Origin: Paracidovorax citrulli
Lineage (GTDB): Bacteria; Pseudomonadota; Gammaproteobacteria; Burkholderiales; Burkholderiaceae_C
Length of the DNA stretch: 64,000 nucleotides
NCBI RefSeq assembly: GCF_900100305.1
Contig: NZ_FNEY01000021.1
Location: forward strand, 24,206-88,205
Direction: 5' to 3'
Shown: one piece after another, positions 1-9,749 of the stretch
Numbering within the stretch: position 1 is the first letter of the stretch
Layout of the letters: each line of letters begins with the position of its first letter
Translations under genes and position numbers: made by a program
Notes under the pieces: model-generated
The model's input: only the letters and a program-made list of their open reading frames with translations
The model's database searches: none
Told to the model about the DNA's origin: nothing

Positions 1-101
1 AGGGCGGCGTGGCGCCGGCCATGCCCTGCGCGGCGGGCAACGCCGGGCAGAAGCAGATCGTGAAGTACCAGGCCGACTACATCTTCTGGCGCGCCGCCTG
101 A
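1..101 (+). CDS. C-terminal tail of an unidentified protein (5' end outside window)
   Basis: An open frame enters from the left edge and stops with TGA at 99-101, giving about 32 residues ending in YIFWRAA. A hairpin plus T-run follows at 127-160, as expected at a gene end. Too little is present to recognise a family, so no function is offered. Confidence 0.45.
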   Translation, partial: GGVAPAMPCAAGNAGQKQIVKYQADYIFWRAA

Positions 102-126
102 AGCGCATCGGCCGGTCCGGATGAGG

Positions 127-160
127 AAAGGCCCCGGGCCTCGCGGCGCCGGGGCCTTTT
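127..160 (+). terminator. Intrinsic terminator between convergent genes
   Basis: The arms AAAGGCCCCGG (127-137) and CCGGGGCCTTT (149-159) pair perfectly around an 11-base loop and end in a T4 run. It lies 25 bases after the upstream stop codon and 14 bases before the stop of the convergent chemotaxis gene. The A-run on the other side means it could also work leftwards. Confidence 0.75.
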
Positions 161-173
161 GCCGCACGGCGGA

Positions 174-2102
174 TCAGGCGCTCGCGTTCAGCCGGAACAT
201 GGCCACGGTATCGACCAGCTGCTGGGCCTGCGACTTCAGGCTGCTGGCCGCCGCGGCACTTTCCTCCACCAGCGCCGCGTTCTGCTGGGTGGCGTTGTCC
301 ATCTGGCTCACGGCCTCGCCCACCTGGGCCACGCCCTCGCTCTGCTCCACGGTCGCGGAGGTGATCTCGCCCACGATGCCGCTCACCTTGCGGATCGAAT
401 CCACGATCTCGGTCATGGTCGTGCCGGCCTGATCCACCAGTGCCGTGCCGCTCTGCACCTGGGCGACACTGGCCGTGATCAGTTCCTTGATCTCCTTGGC
501 GGCGCTGGCGCTGCGCTGCGCGAGACTGCGCACCTCGCCCGCGACCACCGCGAAGCCGCGGCCCTGCTCACCCGCGCGGGCCGCCTCCACGGCCGCGTTC
601 AGCGCCAGGATGTTGGTCTGGAACGCGATGCCGTCGATCACGCCGATGATGTCGCCGATGCGCGCCGAACTGGTATGGATGCCGCGCATCGTCTCCACCA
701 CCTGCTGCACCACGGTGCCGCCCTGCGCGGCCACGCCGGCCGCGCTGCGCGCGAGCTGGTCCGCCTGCCGCGCGTTGTCCGCGTTCTGCCGTACGGTGGA
801 GCCCAGCTCCTCCATGGACGCAGCCGTCTGCTCCAGTGCGCTGGCCTGGCTTTCGGTGCGCTGGCTCAGGTCGGCGTTGCCCTGCGCGATCTGCACGCTG
901 GCACTGGCCACGTTCTCGGCATTGAGCCGCACCGTGCCCACCACCGTCCCGAGCTTGCGGGTCATGGCGGCGAGCGCGTGCAGCAGCCGGGCCACCTCGT
1001 CGCGGCCCTGGGGCTCGACCTGCGCGGTCAGGTCGCCGTCCGCCACGGCCTCGGCGATCCGCACGGCCTCATCGATGGAACGCGTGGTGGCGCGCGTGAC
1101 CATGGCCATGATCCACAGCGCCGCCGCCGCCAGCGCCGCCAGCACCGCCCCCAGCACCAGCATGCTCTGGCGCATCCGCGCGATCTGGCTGTCCAGCGAT
1201 TGCTCCAGCACATCGAACGACACGCCCACCAGCTCGAACTGGGTGTCGATGATGCGGGTCATGCGCGCGACCCAGTCGGTGGACGGCATGCTCAACACGT
1301 CGGCCTTCACGATGTTGTCGTCGGCCAGCTTGAACCCTTCCTGGGCCGCGGCCAGCGCGGCGTCCCGGGCCTTCTCCACCGTGGCCGGCAGGCTGCCGCC
1401 GGCCGCCAGCTCGAGCGCCTTGCGGGCATCGCCGTAGTATTTGCGCACCCGGTCGGACAGCGCCTCGATGCGCGCCCGCTCCTCCGGAGCGACTTCGCCG
1501 CGCGCCAGCACCAGCGCGCCGCGCGCCCGCATCTGGCCCAGCGATTCCGTGAGCTGGGGCAACTGCCCCAGAACGGCCTTCTGCAGGTAATGCGTCCGGA
1601 TGTCGGTATCGCGCGCCAGGCCGGAGCTGTTGGCCACGTCGTCGATGAGCCCGAGCATCCGCTCGATGAGCGCCGCGTGCATGCGGTTGCTGTCCGCGCC
1701 GCGCAAGGTCTTGCCCGCCACGCCGGAGGCCAGCGTGTTCCAGTCGCCCTGGATGCTGTCGAGCCGCTGGCCCAGGGCGCTGTCGCCCAGCCCCGCGAGG
1801 ACCTGCTTCGCGCGGCCGATGGAGGCCTCGACCTCCGCCTGCTTGGCCTGGCGCGGTGCCGCGGCAGAGTCCGTCCCCCCGAGCAGGGATGCCGACAGTC
1901 CGCGATGTTGCTGGGTCAGCTGAAGCAGCTTGAGCAGTTCGCGCGCCGGAGCCAGCCCGTTGCGTTCCTGCAGCGCCGTCTGGATGTCGGCCAGCGTGGT
2001 GCGCATCAGCAACACGGTAGGCAGGAGGAACATCGCGAAAGCAATGCATCCGATCAGCACGAACTTGCGTGAAAACTTCAGGTTGCCGATCCAGTGGGTC
2101 AT
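174..2102 (-). CDS. Methyl-accepting chemotaxis protein
   Basis: Inner-membrane chemoreceptor that would signal ligand state to CheW/CheA. Starting at the ATG for MTHWIGNL (2102) gives 642 residues: a first membrane segment at about 12-33 (rich in FVLIGCIAFAMFLL), a periplasmic sensor of about 290 residues, a second membrane segment (MLVLGAVLAALAAAALWI), a HAMP linker, and the cytoplasmic coiled-coil domain with the conserved hairpin tip ([19 protein letters not shown]). The frame stays open to 2255, but that extension has no membrane or signal character and crosses a terminator hairpin, so the shorter start is preferred. The sensor type is not identifiable by eye. No che genes are nearby, so this is an orphan receptor; a second, differently sensing receptor lies at 7100-8896. 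Confidence 0.93.
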   Translation of the reverse strand: MTHWIGNLKFSRKFVLIGCIAFAMFLLPTVLLMRTTLADIQTALQERNGLAPARELLKLLQLTQQHRGLSASLLGGTDSAAAPRQAKQAEVEASIGRAKQVLAGLGDSALGQRLDSIQGDWNTLASGVAGKTLRGADSNRMHAALIERMLGLIDDVANSSGLARDTDIRTHYLQKAVLGQLPQLTESLGQMRARGALVLARGEVAPEERARIEALSDRVRKYYGDARKALELAAGGSLPATVEKARDAALAAAQEGFKLADDNIVKADVLSMPSTDWVARMTRIIDTQFELVGVSFDVLEQSLDSQIARMRQSMLVLGAVLAALAAAALWIMAMVTRATTRSIDEAVRIAEAVADGDLTAQVEPQGRDEVARLLHALAAMTRKLGTVVGTVRLNAENVASASVQIAQGNADLSQRTESQASALEQTAASMEELGSTVRQNADNARQADQLARSAAGVAAQGGTVVQQVVETMRGIHTSSARIGDIIGVIDGIAFQTNILALNAAVEAARAGEQGRGFAVVAGEVRSLAQRSASAAKEIKELITASVAQVQSGTALVDQAGTTMTEIVDSIRKVSGIVGEITSATVEQSEGVAQVGEAVSQMDNATQQNAALVEESAAAASSLKSQAQQLVDTVAMFRLNASA

Positions 2103-2177
2103 GGCTTGAAACTTTTGGTAATTGAATGCATTCTTGCCATAAACAGCAAAAATGGGAAAACGGGAGCTCATTCCCCA

Positions 2178-2209
2178 AAAACGGGAAAAACGCCCCGTCG
2201 AGGGGCGTT
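2178..2209 (-). terminator. Intrinsic terminator downstream of the lactate dehydrogenase gene
   Basis: Reading leftwards, AACGCCCC (2209-2202) pairs with GGGGCGTT (2196-2189) around a five-base loop, followed by a T-rich tract. It lies between two same-strand genes, about 150 bases after the stop of the 2-hydroxyacid dehydrogenase gene and 85 bases before the receptor start. It therefore separates the two transcription units. Confidence 0.7.
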
Positions 2210-2362
2210 CTTGCACCAATTTTAAGCCTTCTCGGTAAAAATTGCTGTAGGTCAACCACTAACCCTGAAAAGCTGGTCTAAATGAAAATACATTTCGTTT
2301 CTTATTAATTATTTTTTGGCTCGCCCGCCATCTCTCTCTCTACGGCGTCCCCGATGGCACTT

Positions 2363-3523
2363 TCATGCAGGCAGGGTGGACGGCAACAGGATGGAACGGT
2401 CCACCTGGTGGATGTCGGTATGGCCGCAGAAGGCCATGGTGATGTCCAGCTCCTTCTGGATGATCTGCAGCGCCCGGGTCACGCCCGCTTCGCCGAAGGC
2501 GCCCAGCCCGTACAGGAAGCTGCGCCCGATCAGCGTGCCGCGCGCGCCCAGAGCCCAGGCCTTGAGCACGTCCTGCCCTCCGCGGATGCCACCGTCCATC
2601 CACACCTCGATGTCCTTGCCGACGGCCTCCACGATGGCCGGCAGCGCATGGATGGACGAAGGAGCGCCGTCGAGCTGCCGTCCGCCATGATTGCTGACCA
2701 CGATGGCGTCCGCGCCTGTTTCCACCGCGAGCCGCGCGTCGTCCGCGTCCATGATGCCCTTGAGGATGAGCTTGCCTCCCCAGCGCTTCTTGATCCACTC
2801 GATGTCGCGCCAGTTGAGGCGAGGGTCGAACTGCTCCGCCGTCCACGATGCCAGCGATGAAAGATCGCCCACGCCCTCGGCATGGCCCACGATGTTGCCG
2901 AAGCTGCGCCGCTTCGTGCCCAGCATGCCGGCGCACCAGCGCGGCTTGGTGGCCAGGTCGAGCAGGTTGGCCAGCGTGGGCCGGGGCGGCGTGGACAGCC
3001 CGTTCTTGATGTCCTTGTGGCGCTGGCCGAGGATCTGCAGGTCCAGCGTGACCTGCAGCGCCGAGACGCCGGCAGCCTTGGCGCGGTCGATCAGGCGCTC
3101 GACGAAGTCGCGGTCGCGCATCACGTACACCTGGAACCAGAAGCCCGGCCCCGCATGCTGCGCCACATCCTCGATGGAGCAGATGCTCATGGTGGAGAGC
3201 GTGAACGGCACGCCGAAGGCCCGCGCGGCGCGCGCACCGAGGATCTCGCCGTCGGCGTGCTGCATGCCGGTGAGGCCCGTCGGCGCTATCGCCACCGGCA
3301 TGGCCACGTCCTGCCCCACCATCCGCGTGCGCGTGGTGCGGTTTTCCATGTTCACCGCCACGCGCTGGCGCAGCTTGATCTTCTGGAAATCCTCGGAGTT
3401 GGCGCGATAGGTGCTCTCCGTGTAGGAACCGGAATCGGCATAGTCGTAGAACATGCGCGGAACGCGCCGGCGGGCGACGGTGCGCAGGTCTTCGATGCAG
3501 GTGATGCGGGACAGTGGACTCAC
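2363..3523 (-). CDS. lldD: FMN-dependent alpha-hydroxy-acid (L-lactate) dehydrogenase
   Basis: 386 residues, the usual length for the FMN-linked L-lactate dehydrogenase/glycolate oxidase family, which oxidises L-2-hydroxyacids and in LldD passes electrons to the quinone pool. Seen: the N-terminal FYDYADSGSYTE stretch, the APTGLTG FMN-binding loop, and the active-site block SNHGGRQLD with the catalytic His, followed by the WMDGGIRGGQDVLKA phosphate-binding segment. The start is a GTG at 3521-3523, chosen because AGGAGCG sits 8 bases upstream and because MSPLSRITCIEDL matches the family N-terminus. Exact substrate (lactate or another hydroxyacid) cannot be fixed. No lactate permease or LldR-type regulator is adjacent. 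A terminator follows at 2178-2209. Confidence 0.88.
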   Translation of the reverse strand: MSPLSRITCIEDLRTVARRRVPRMFYDYADSGSYTESTYRANSEDFQKIKLRQRVAVNMENRTTRTRMVGQDVAMPVAIAPTGLTGMQHADGEILGARAARAFGVPFTLSTMSICSIEDVAQHAGPGFWFQVYVMRDRDFVERLIDRAKAAGVSALQVTLDLQILGQRHKDIKNGLSTPPRPTLANLLDLATKPRWCAGMLGTKRRSFGNIVGHAEGVGDLSSLASWTAEQFDPRLNWRDIEWIKKRWGGKLILKGIMDADDARLAVETGADAIVVSNHGGRQLDGAPSSIHALPAIVEAVGKDIEVWMDGGIRGGQDVLKAWALGARGTLIGRSFLYGLGAFGEAGVTRALQIIQKELDITMAFCGHTDIHQVDRSILLPSTLPA

Positions 3524-3694
3524 GATGGGCGCTCCTGGTTATTGTTCTGCCATGCGGCCGGCTCCTGCCTGGGGAGCGTGCGCGGGCAGGGGCATCGTAG
3601 CGGCGGCGACTGCAGGAAGGGCTGAAGTTTTTTCCCTGCACGTGATGCTTTTGCACGCATCGCGCGGGGCCGACCGGAACTGCCGAGCCAGTTG

Positions 3695-4556
3695 CTAGCG
3701 CCGCGCCAGCGCCACACCCGCGATGGCCACGGCGAATCCCACCACCTGCAGGGCCGTGAGCGTCTCGCCGAAGATGGCCCACGCCTGCAGGGCCGAGAGC
3801 GGTGGCACCGCGAGCACCAGCGCCGCCGTGCGCGTGGCTTCGCCGTGGCGCATCAGCCAGATCAGCAGCGTGGCACCGCCGATCGAAAGCACCAGCACCG
3901 AATAGGCGAGATAGCCCCAGAGCAGCGGCGAACCGTCCCAGCGTGCCTCGCCCAGGCACAGCGCCATCAGCACCAGCACCGCGATGGAACCCAGGTTCTG
4001 CACCGCGCTGGCACTGCGCAGATCGCCGGCAGCCAGGGGCGACTTCTGCACCATGGAACCCACGGTGAGCGCGAGGATGCTGCCAGCCGCGGCCAGCAGC
4101 ACAGGCAGCGAGAGCGCCGCCACCTCGGCGCTGGCCGACAGCCGCGGCCACAGCACCATGGCCACCCCGCCGAACCCCAGCGCCAGCCCCGCCCAGGTGG
4201 ACGGCCCGAGCCGGCGGCGCAGCACGGCCACCGCGATGAGGGCCGTGAACAGCGGCTGCAGCGCCCCGATGAGCGCCATCACCCCGGCCGGCAACCCGCG
4301 CGACATGGCCCACCAGCTGGGCCCCACGTAGAGACCGTTCATGAGCGCCCCCGCGGCGAGATGCAGGGCGATGCGGCGCGGCCCGCGCGGCCATTCGACG
4401 CGCGCCCACCAGGCCGCGGCGCCGAACAGCACCGCCACGCCCACGAAACGCGCGGCCAGGAACCAGAACGGATCGGCATGCGCGGACACGCCCCCGCCCC
4501 ACCAGGAAGCCCGTGGACCAGATCACGACGAAAAGCAGCGGAGCGATGGCATGCAT
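3695..4556 (-). CDS. EamA/DMT-family transporter, frameshifted near its N-terminus
   Basis: A ten-helix drug/metabolite-transporter (EamA) type permease of about 286 residues whose substrate cannot be inferred. The natural start looks like ATG 4554-4556, with GAGGAAGGA upstream, giving MHAIAPLLFVVIWSTGFLVG, a textbook first helix. After about 22 codons this frame leaves the family. The family continues (SAHADPFWFLAARFVG and onward to 3695) in another frame from about 4489. Removing one base from the C5 run at 4491-4495 (G5 on the coding strand) would join them as VGRGVSAHADPFW. Either the gene is inactivated, the run is phase-variable, or it is a base-call error. A shortened product from the GTG at 4487-4489 would lack helix 1. 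Confidence 0.8.
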
Positions 4557-4651
4557 GCCGGTTCCTTCCTCAAGGGGAGCAGTATCCCTGGAACCGGGGC
4601 CGCCCGGGCGCGGCAGCTCGCCACGCGCGGGCCACCGCCGCAAGAGTCGCT

Positions 4652-7006
4652 TCAGGGGCGGGGCCCTTTCACCACGCCCGCTCCCCGCACCTCGATGCGG
4701 ATCTCGTCCACCACCTGCCCTCCCGCATCCACCAGCTCCACCCGGTGGCGTCCGGGCCAGGGCAGCCAGGCCCATTCCGCCCCCCGGCCCTGCACCCGGC
4801 CGTCGATGCGCCAACGCAGCGTCCCCGGCACGCCGCCGCCCGCGGCGGCGAACTGCAGGCGCTGATGGGCGGGAGGGATGTCGGGGTCCAGCGCCACGAT
4901 GGTGCCCGTGGCGGGCGACACGATGCGCGGCTGCGGGGCCTGCAGGCCGTCCGGCGCACCGCCCTCGCCGGCTGCCGGCTCCGGCGCCGCGCGCCCCCGC
5001 CGGACGGTGCCGGGGCCCGCATCCACGGCGAAGAGCGACTGCTGCGTGCCGGCGAGGAACCATTCCTGGCGCGCGCTTTCCAGCAGGCGCGTGCCGCCCG
5101 GCTCGGGGCCGAAGCGCACGGCGGCGCGGACCAGCCCGGGCGGTGGCTCGGGCGGGCGGCTGCGCACGCCCCGGCCGTGCAGCCAGCCCATGATCTCGGC
5201 CCACACGGGCGCCGCGCCGCTGGTGCCGCTCACGTCGTGCATGGGCGCCCCGCCCGCATTGCCCACCCACACGCCCACGGTGTAGCGCTGCGACCAGCCC
5301 AGCGCCCAGTTGTCGCGCATGTCCTTGCTGGTGCCGGTCTTCACCGCGCTCCAGAACCGCGTGGCCAGCACGCTGTCGGTGCCGAACGTGCGCGCGCGTG
5401 CATTGCCGTCCGAAAGGATGTCGCCCACGATGAAGGCCGCGCGCGGATCGACCGCGGGGGGTGCCTCCGTCGCCGCGGCCGGGGCCGGCCTGGTGCCCGT
5501 GCGCCGCGTGCCCGCAGCGGCGGGACGTAACACGGCGGGACCGGGCCGGCCGCCGTTGGCGAGCGCGCGGTAGGCATTGGCCAGGTGGAGCAGAGGCACC
5601 TCGGCGCTGCCCAGCGCGAGGCTGTAGCCGTAGTAGTCGCCCGTCTCCCGCAGCGGCAGGCCCAGGGCCTGCAACTGGCGGAAGAAGGCGTCGGGAGTGA
5701 CCATGGCGAGGGTGCGCACCGCCGGCACGTTGAGCGAGGCGGCCAGGGCGGTGCGCGCGGACACCCAGCCCTTGAACTGCCGGTCGTAGTTCTGCGGGAT
5801 GTAGAGCCCCGAGGCGGTGGGTATGTACGCGGGCGAATCCTCGATCAGCGACGCGGCGGTGATGCGGCGCTGCGCGATCGCCTGGGCGTAGAGGAAGGGC
5901 TTGAGCGTGGAGCCCGGCTGGCGCGCGGCCAGCACCCCGTCCACCTCTCCCGCCTGGCTCAACAGGCCGGACGACCCCACCCACGCCAGCACTTCGCCGG
6001 TGGCGTTGTCGAGCACGACCACGGCGCCGTCCTCCACGTTGCGGCCGTGCAGCTCGCGCAGGTGCTGGTGCAGCGACTGAACGGCCATGCGCTGCAGCGG
6101 CGCGCTGAGGCTGGACACGACGGACGCCGGAGGCGGCCCTTCCATGCGCGCCAGCAGCTGGCGCGCGAAATGCGGAGCCACGCCCTCGCTGGCCGCGTAA
6201 TCCCGGCGCTGCAGCGCGGCGGTGGTGAACAGGTCCAGCGCATCGCAGTCCATGGACGATGGCGCGGGACGGCCGCCGCCACCGCCGGCCTGCCCGGCCA
6301 TGGAACGCAGCACGCCGCAGGCGCGCTGGGCCACGAGCGCGGGCCGGGCGTTCGGCGCCCGCACCAGCGCCGCGGCGACCGCGGCCTCGCGGTCGTCCAG
6401 CCCATGCGGCGCCTTGCCGAACAGCGTGCGGGACAGTGCGTCGATGCCCACCAGTTCGCCCCGGAAGGGCACGAGGTTGAGGTAGGCCTCCAGGATCTGG
6501 TCCTTGCGCCAGCGCCTCTCCAGCACCTGCGCGGCCACGGTCTGCCCGAGCTTCTGGGCCACCGACCGGCCGCCGGGCCCCTGACGCCAGTCGCCGTCCA
6601 GCAGGCCGGCGAGTTGCATGGTCAGGGTGGAAGCGCCTCGCGTGCGCTGGTTCCACAGATTGCCCCAGGCGGCGGCCGAGACGGCGCGCCAGTCCACGCC
6701 GCTGTGCTCGTAGAAGCGCCGGTCCTCGCTGAGCACCAGCGCCTCCCGCAGCGCGGGCGATATGTCGTCCAGCCCCGTCCACTGGCCGCGCCGCACGGTG
6801 GCATCGGTCCGCAGCCGCTGCACCACCTCGCCTTCGCGCGAGAGCACCAGGGTTTCGGACGAGCGGTAGTCCGCGCGCACCTCGGCATAGGCCGGCAGGG
6901 CGCGGGCCGGCAGCGGCGCCCAGAGCGCGAGGCACAGCGGCAGGACAGCCAGTGCTTCAATGCCGGAACGGCGCGCCCGGTGGCGCAGGAAAGCGAGGAA
7001 AGGCAT
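4652..7006 (-). CDS. pbpC: Penicillin-binding protein 1C (bifunctional GT51/transpeptidase)
   Basis: 784 residues, the length expected of PBP1C. It carries an N-terminal signal-anchor, a GT51 glycosyltransferase domain (SEDRRFYEHSGVDW, RGASTLTMQL), a transpeptidase domain with the SxxK motif in QPGSTLKPF (Ser at about 366), an SLN motif and KTGTS, and the C-terminal BiPBP_C beta domain typical of PBP1C. It would polymerise and cross-link peptidoglycan strands from the periplasmic face. In many proteobacteria pbpC is adjacent to the alpha-2-macroglobulin gene, thought to act with it in envelope repair and defence. Here that gene lies about 3 kb away at 10034-16057 on the same strand, with three genes between them. 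Confidence 0.95.
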   Translation of the reverse strand: MPFLAFLRHRARRSGIEALAVLPLCLALWAPLPARALPAYAEVRADYRSSETLVLSREGEVVQRLRTDATVRRGQWTGLDDISPALREALVLSEDRRFYEHSGVDWRAVSAAAWGNLWNQRTRGASTLTMQLAGLLDGDWRQGPGGRSVAQKLGQTVAAQVLERRWRKDQILEAYLNLVPFRGELVGIDALSRTLFGKAPHGLDDREAAVAAALVRAPNARPALVAQRACGVLRSMAGQAGGGGGRPAPSSMDCDALDLFTTAALQRRDYAASEGVAPHFARQLLARMEGPPPASVVSSLSAPLQRMAVQSLHQHLRELHGRNVEDGAVVVLDNATGEVLAWVGSSGLLSQAGEVDGVLAARQPGSTLKPFLYAQAIAQRRITAASLIEDSPAYIPTASGLYIPQNYDRQFKGWVSARTALAASLNVPAVRTLAMVTPDAFFRQLQALGLPLRETGDYYGYSLALGSAEVPLLHLANAYRALANGGRPGPAVLRPAAAGTRRTGTRPAPAAATEAPPAVDPRAAFIVGDILSDGNARARTFGTDSVLATRFWSAVKTGTSKDMRDNWALGWSQRYTVGVWVGNAGGAPMHDVSGTSGAAPVWAEIMGWLHGRGVRSRPPEPPPGLVRAAVRFGPEPGGTRLLESARQEWFLAGTQQSLFAVDAGPGTVRRGRAAPEPAAGEGGAPDGLQAPQPRIVSPATGTIVALDPDIPPAHQRLQFAAAGGGVPGTLRWRIDGRVQGRGAEWAWLPWPGRHRVELVDAGGQVVDEIRIEVRGAGVVKGPRP

Positions 7007-7099
7007 GGGAAAGCCGCCGGGGAAGCACGACGGCGGCGCGAAAAGGGCTGGAAGGCCCCGATTCTGGCGCAGCGGCGGCCAGCCGCCGCTGGGGTGCGC

Positions 7100-8896
7100 T
7101 CAGAAAGACTCCCAATCGCCCTGCCCGCCCTGTGCCGCCATGGCGGGAACCGCCATGAAGCCGGCGCCCGCGGCAGCAGGCCGCAGGGACGGGGTGCGTG
7201 CAGGAGACGGCATCTTCGCCGGAGACTTCCTGCGGGCAGGCATGGATGGCCGCGGCGCCGCCACCGCGGGAGCCGGCGATGGGGCAGGCGCAACCGTCAC
7301 CGCGGTGGGAGCCGTCACCTCGACGGGCTCGGCCCGCGGGGTGTCCGACGCCAGCCGGAACACGCTGACGGCCTGCACCAGGTCCTGCGCCTGGGAACGG
7401 AGGCTGGAGGCCGCCGCCGCCATCGCCTCCACCAGGGCGGCGTTCTGCTGCGTGGTCTGGTCCATCTGGGTGACGGCTTCGCCGACCTGCGCCACCCCGG
7501 CGCTCTGCTCGCTGCTCGCCGCGCTGATCTCGCCCATGATGTCGGTCACGCGGCGGATGCTGCCCACCACCTCCGTCATGGTGCTGCCGGCCCGGTCGGC
7601 CAGTTGCGCGCCGTCTTCCACCCGCTCGACGCTGGCCGTGATGAGTTCCTTGATTTCCTTCGCCGCGCCGGCGCTGCGCTGCGCGAGGCTGCGCACCTCG
7701 CCGGCCACCACGGCGAAGCCCCGGCCCTGCTCGCCGGCACGCGCGGCCTCCACGGCGGCATTCAGGGCCAGGATGTTGGTCTGGAAGGCGATGCCGTCGA
7801 TGACATTGATGATGTCGGAGATGCGCCGCGAGCTTTCCGAAATGCCCTTCATGGTGTCCACCACCTGCGACACCACCGCCCCGCCCTGCTCCGCCACGCC
7901 GCTCGCGGCCTGGGCCAGCTGGTTGGCCTGGCGCGCGTTGTCCGCGTTCTGCGCCACCGTGGACCCCAGTTCCTCCATGGAGGCGGCGGTTTCCTCCAGC
8001 GCGCTGGCCTGGCTTTCCGTGCGGGACGACAGGTCGGAATTGCCCTGCGCGATCTGCATGCTGGCCGAGGCGACCGATTCGCTGCCCTGGCGCACCCGGG
8101 ACACGACGGTGGCGAGCGCCGTATTCATGTCGCGCAGGCTCTCCAGCAGCAGGCCCACTTCGTCCCGCGCATGGACCTCGATGCGCTGGGTCAGGTCTCC
8201 CGCAGCGACGGCCCGGGCCACCTCCACCGCCCGGGCGATGGGACGGGTGATGGAACGGGTCACCCACAGGCTGAGCAGCAGGGCCACCACCACGGCCAGC
8301 GCGGTCCCGCCGACCTCCGCCGCCAGGGCCGTGGCACGGGCGTCTTCCGCATCGGCCAGACGCACGTCGAGCAGGTCGCGTTCGGCCTTGGAGAACTCGG
8401 TCTGCATGGTCCGGAAGTCGTCCATCGCGGCCTTGCCGCGTGCCTTGCCGAACTCGCTGACGAAGGCCTCCATCGTGACCTTGCCGGCGTCCACGTCGCG
8501 GCGCATGTCCTGCAGCGACTGCATCACCTCGGCGAAGTCCGCCTGGCGGGCGCGCAGCACGTCGAGCCGCTTTTGCTGCTCCGGGTTGTCCGCGGTCAGG
8601 GAGCGCAGCGATTGCCAGGCGGACTCGAAAGCTTCGCGTCCCTGGTTCCAGGGATCGAGAAAGGCCGCATCGCCGGACAGCAGGTAGCCGCGGGCGCCGG
8701 TTTCCATGTTGACCACGCCCAGCAGCATCCGCCGGGCCTCTTCCAGCACCCTGTAGGTGTGGATATTCATGCCGGAGGCCGCCTTGATGTGGTTCTGGCT
8801 CTGTATGGCCACGCCGATCACCACCAGGAAGATCGCGATGACGCCGCCGAATGCCAGGGCGAGCCGTCGGCCCAGGGGCCAATGGGAAATGTTCAT
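7100..8896 (-). CDS. Methyl-accepting chemotaxis protein
   Basis: 598 residues from the ATG for [18 protein letters not shown] (8896); an upstream GTG would add ten implausible residues. Layout: membrane segment at about 8-30, a periplasmic helical sensor of about 160 residues containing [14 protein letters not shown], a motif of CHASE3/four-helix-bundle sensor domains, a second membrane segment ([14 protein letters not shown]), HAMP, then the signalling domain with the hairpin tip [19 protein letters not shown]. The tail is proline/alanine-rich and ends in QGDWESF, resembling the CheR-tethering pentapeptide (xWxxF) at the C-terminus of some receptors. If real, the tail would recruit methyltransferase. 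The other receptor (174-2102) ends without such a tail. Confidence 0.94.
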   Translation of the reverse strand: MNISHWPLGRRLALAFGGVIAIFLVVIGVAIQSQNHIKAASGMNIHTYRVLEEARRMLLGVVNMETGARGYLLSGDAAFLDPWNQGREAFESAWQSLRSLTADNPEQQKRLDVLRARQADFAEVMQSLQDMRRDVDAGKVTMEAFVSEFGKARGKAAMDDFRTMQTEFSKAERDLLDVRLADAEDARATALAAEVGGTALAVVVALLLSLWVTRSITRPIARAVEVARAVAAGDLTQRIEVHARDEVGLLLESLRDMNTALATVVSRVRQGSESVASASMQIAQGNSDLSSRTESQASALEETAASMEELGSTVAQNADNARQANQLAQAASGVAEQGGAVVSQVVDTMKGISESSRRISDIINVIDGIAFQTNILALNAAVEAARAGEQGRGFAVVAGEVRSLAQRSAGAAKEIKELITASVERVEDGAQLADRAGSTMTEVVGSIRRVTDIMGEISAASSEQSAGVAQVGEAVTQMDQTTQQNAALVEAMAAAASSLRSQAQDLVQAVSVFRLASDTPRAEPVEVTAPTAVTVAPAPSPAPAVAAPRPSMPARRKSPAKMPSPARTPSLRPAAAGAGFMAVPAMAAQGGQGDWESF

Positions 8897-9094
8897 GGAA
8901 GTACCGCTTTCATGCAGGAACGCCACACCATGGGGAAGGGGCCGACCCCGGCCCCGCCGCGCGACATCCGCGGCGACTGTTCCGTCATGGGAGCACGATT
9001 GCGATACTAAATTTACAAATTAACGCGGTTGTAGGCATCCTGCTTACACCACTGTCGAGTTCGATACTACAGCGGATGTACGCCGATGGCCTGC

Positions 9095-9589
9095 TCAGTT
9101 CCTGGTGGCCGCGTCCCAGTGTTCGGCAATCTGCCCGTCCTGAATGCGGAACATGTCGAACCAGGTGGTGGTGTAGGTCTGGCCCGGGTTCCGCGGATCG
9201 GGCAGCCGGCGGGCGAAGACCATGGTGACCATGTCGCCCTCCGCGAGGATGCGTACCAGCGGGGCCTTGACCCGCGGCTGGATGGGCGAGCGCGGCGTGA
9301 CCTGCGCCAGGAACTGCTTGAAGGGCTCGCGACCGGTGGCCACCAGCGGGTTGTGCTGGATGTAGTCCTCCTTCATGTAGCGATCGGCAAGCTCCACCTG
9401 GCCGGACTCGAACACTTCCCTCCAGAAGTCGTACACCAGCCGCTTGTTGTGCGCGAGGATGGGGTTGTGGGACCACAGCAGTTTGTCGTGGTTCGGTTCT
9501 TCCGCCACGGGCACCTGGGCGTGGGCGGAAAGGCACGCGGCGGCCGCGAAGGCCAGCACGGCGCGGGAGAGCAGCAGTTTCACGGTCAT
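9095..9589 (-). CDS. Secreted SnoaL/NTF2-fold protein
   Basis: 164 residues. A cleavable signal peptide (MTVKLLLSRAVLAFAAAACLSAHAQ) is followed by a SnoaL-like alpha+beta fold, indicated by LVYDFWREVFESGQVELADRYMKE, DYIQHNPLVATG, and TTWFDMFRIQDGQIAEHWD. Members of this fold are small cyclases, isomerases or binding proteins; the periplasmic versions have no general assigned reaction. It stands alone between the receptor gene and a divergent small gene, so context does not narrow the role. Confidence 0.85.
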   Translation of the reverse strand: MTVKLLLSRAVLAFAAAACLSAHAQVPVAEEPNHDKLLWSHNPILAHNKRLVYDFWREVFESGQVELADRYMKEDYIQHNPLVATGREPFKQFLAQVTPRSPIQPRVKAPLVRILAEGDMVTMVFARRLPDPRNPGQTYTTTWFDMFRIQDGQIAEHWDAATRN

Positions 9590-9749
9590 CTCATCTCCTG
9601 TCGGGTCGGGACGGCCGGGTTATACGGAACATTCCTCGTGACGGAAGAATGCGGCTGCAACCCATGTCAGCAGGTGTGTCGGGTTGACGCAGCGCAAGGC
9701 GTATTCCGGCCAGGGGAGCAGACTGTCCCGGCAAGCTCGCCTGTCCACC

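Noticed and set aside
159..2072. Long open frame on the plus strand opposite the first receptor gene
   Set aside because: High-GC DNA produces long antisense frames. This one is rich in His, Arg and Gly, lacks domains, and overlaps a clear receptor gene on the other strand.
2340..6935. A 1531-codon minus-strand frame over several genes
   Set aside because: It is the wrong frame for the lactate dehydrogenase and pbpC genes. Only the short MHAIAPLLFVV segment at 4556 has family character, and that belongs to the frameshifted EamA gene.
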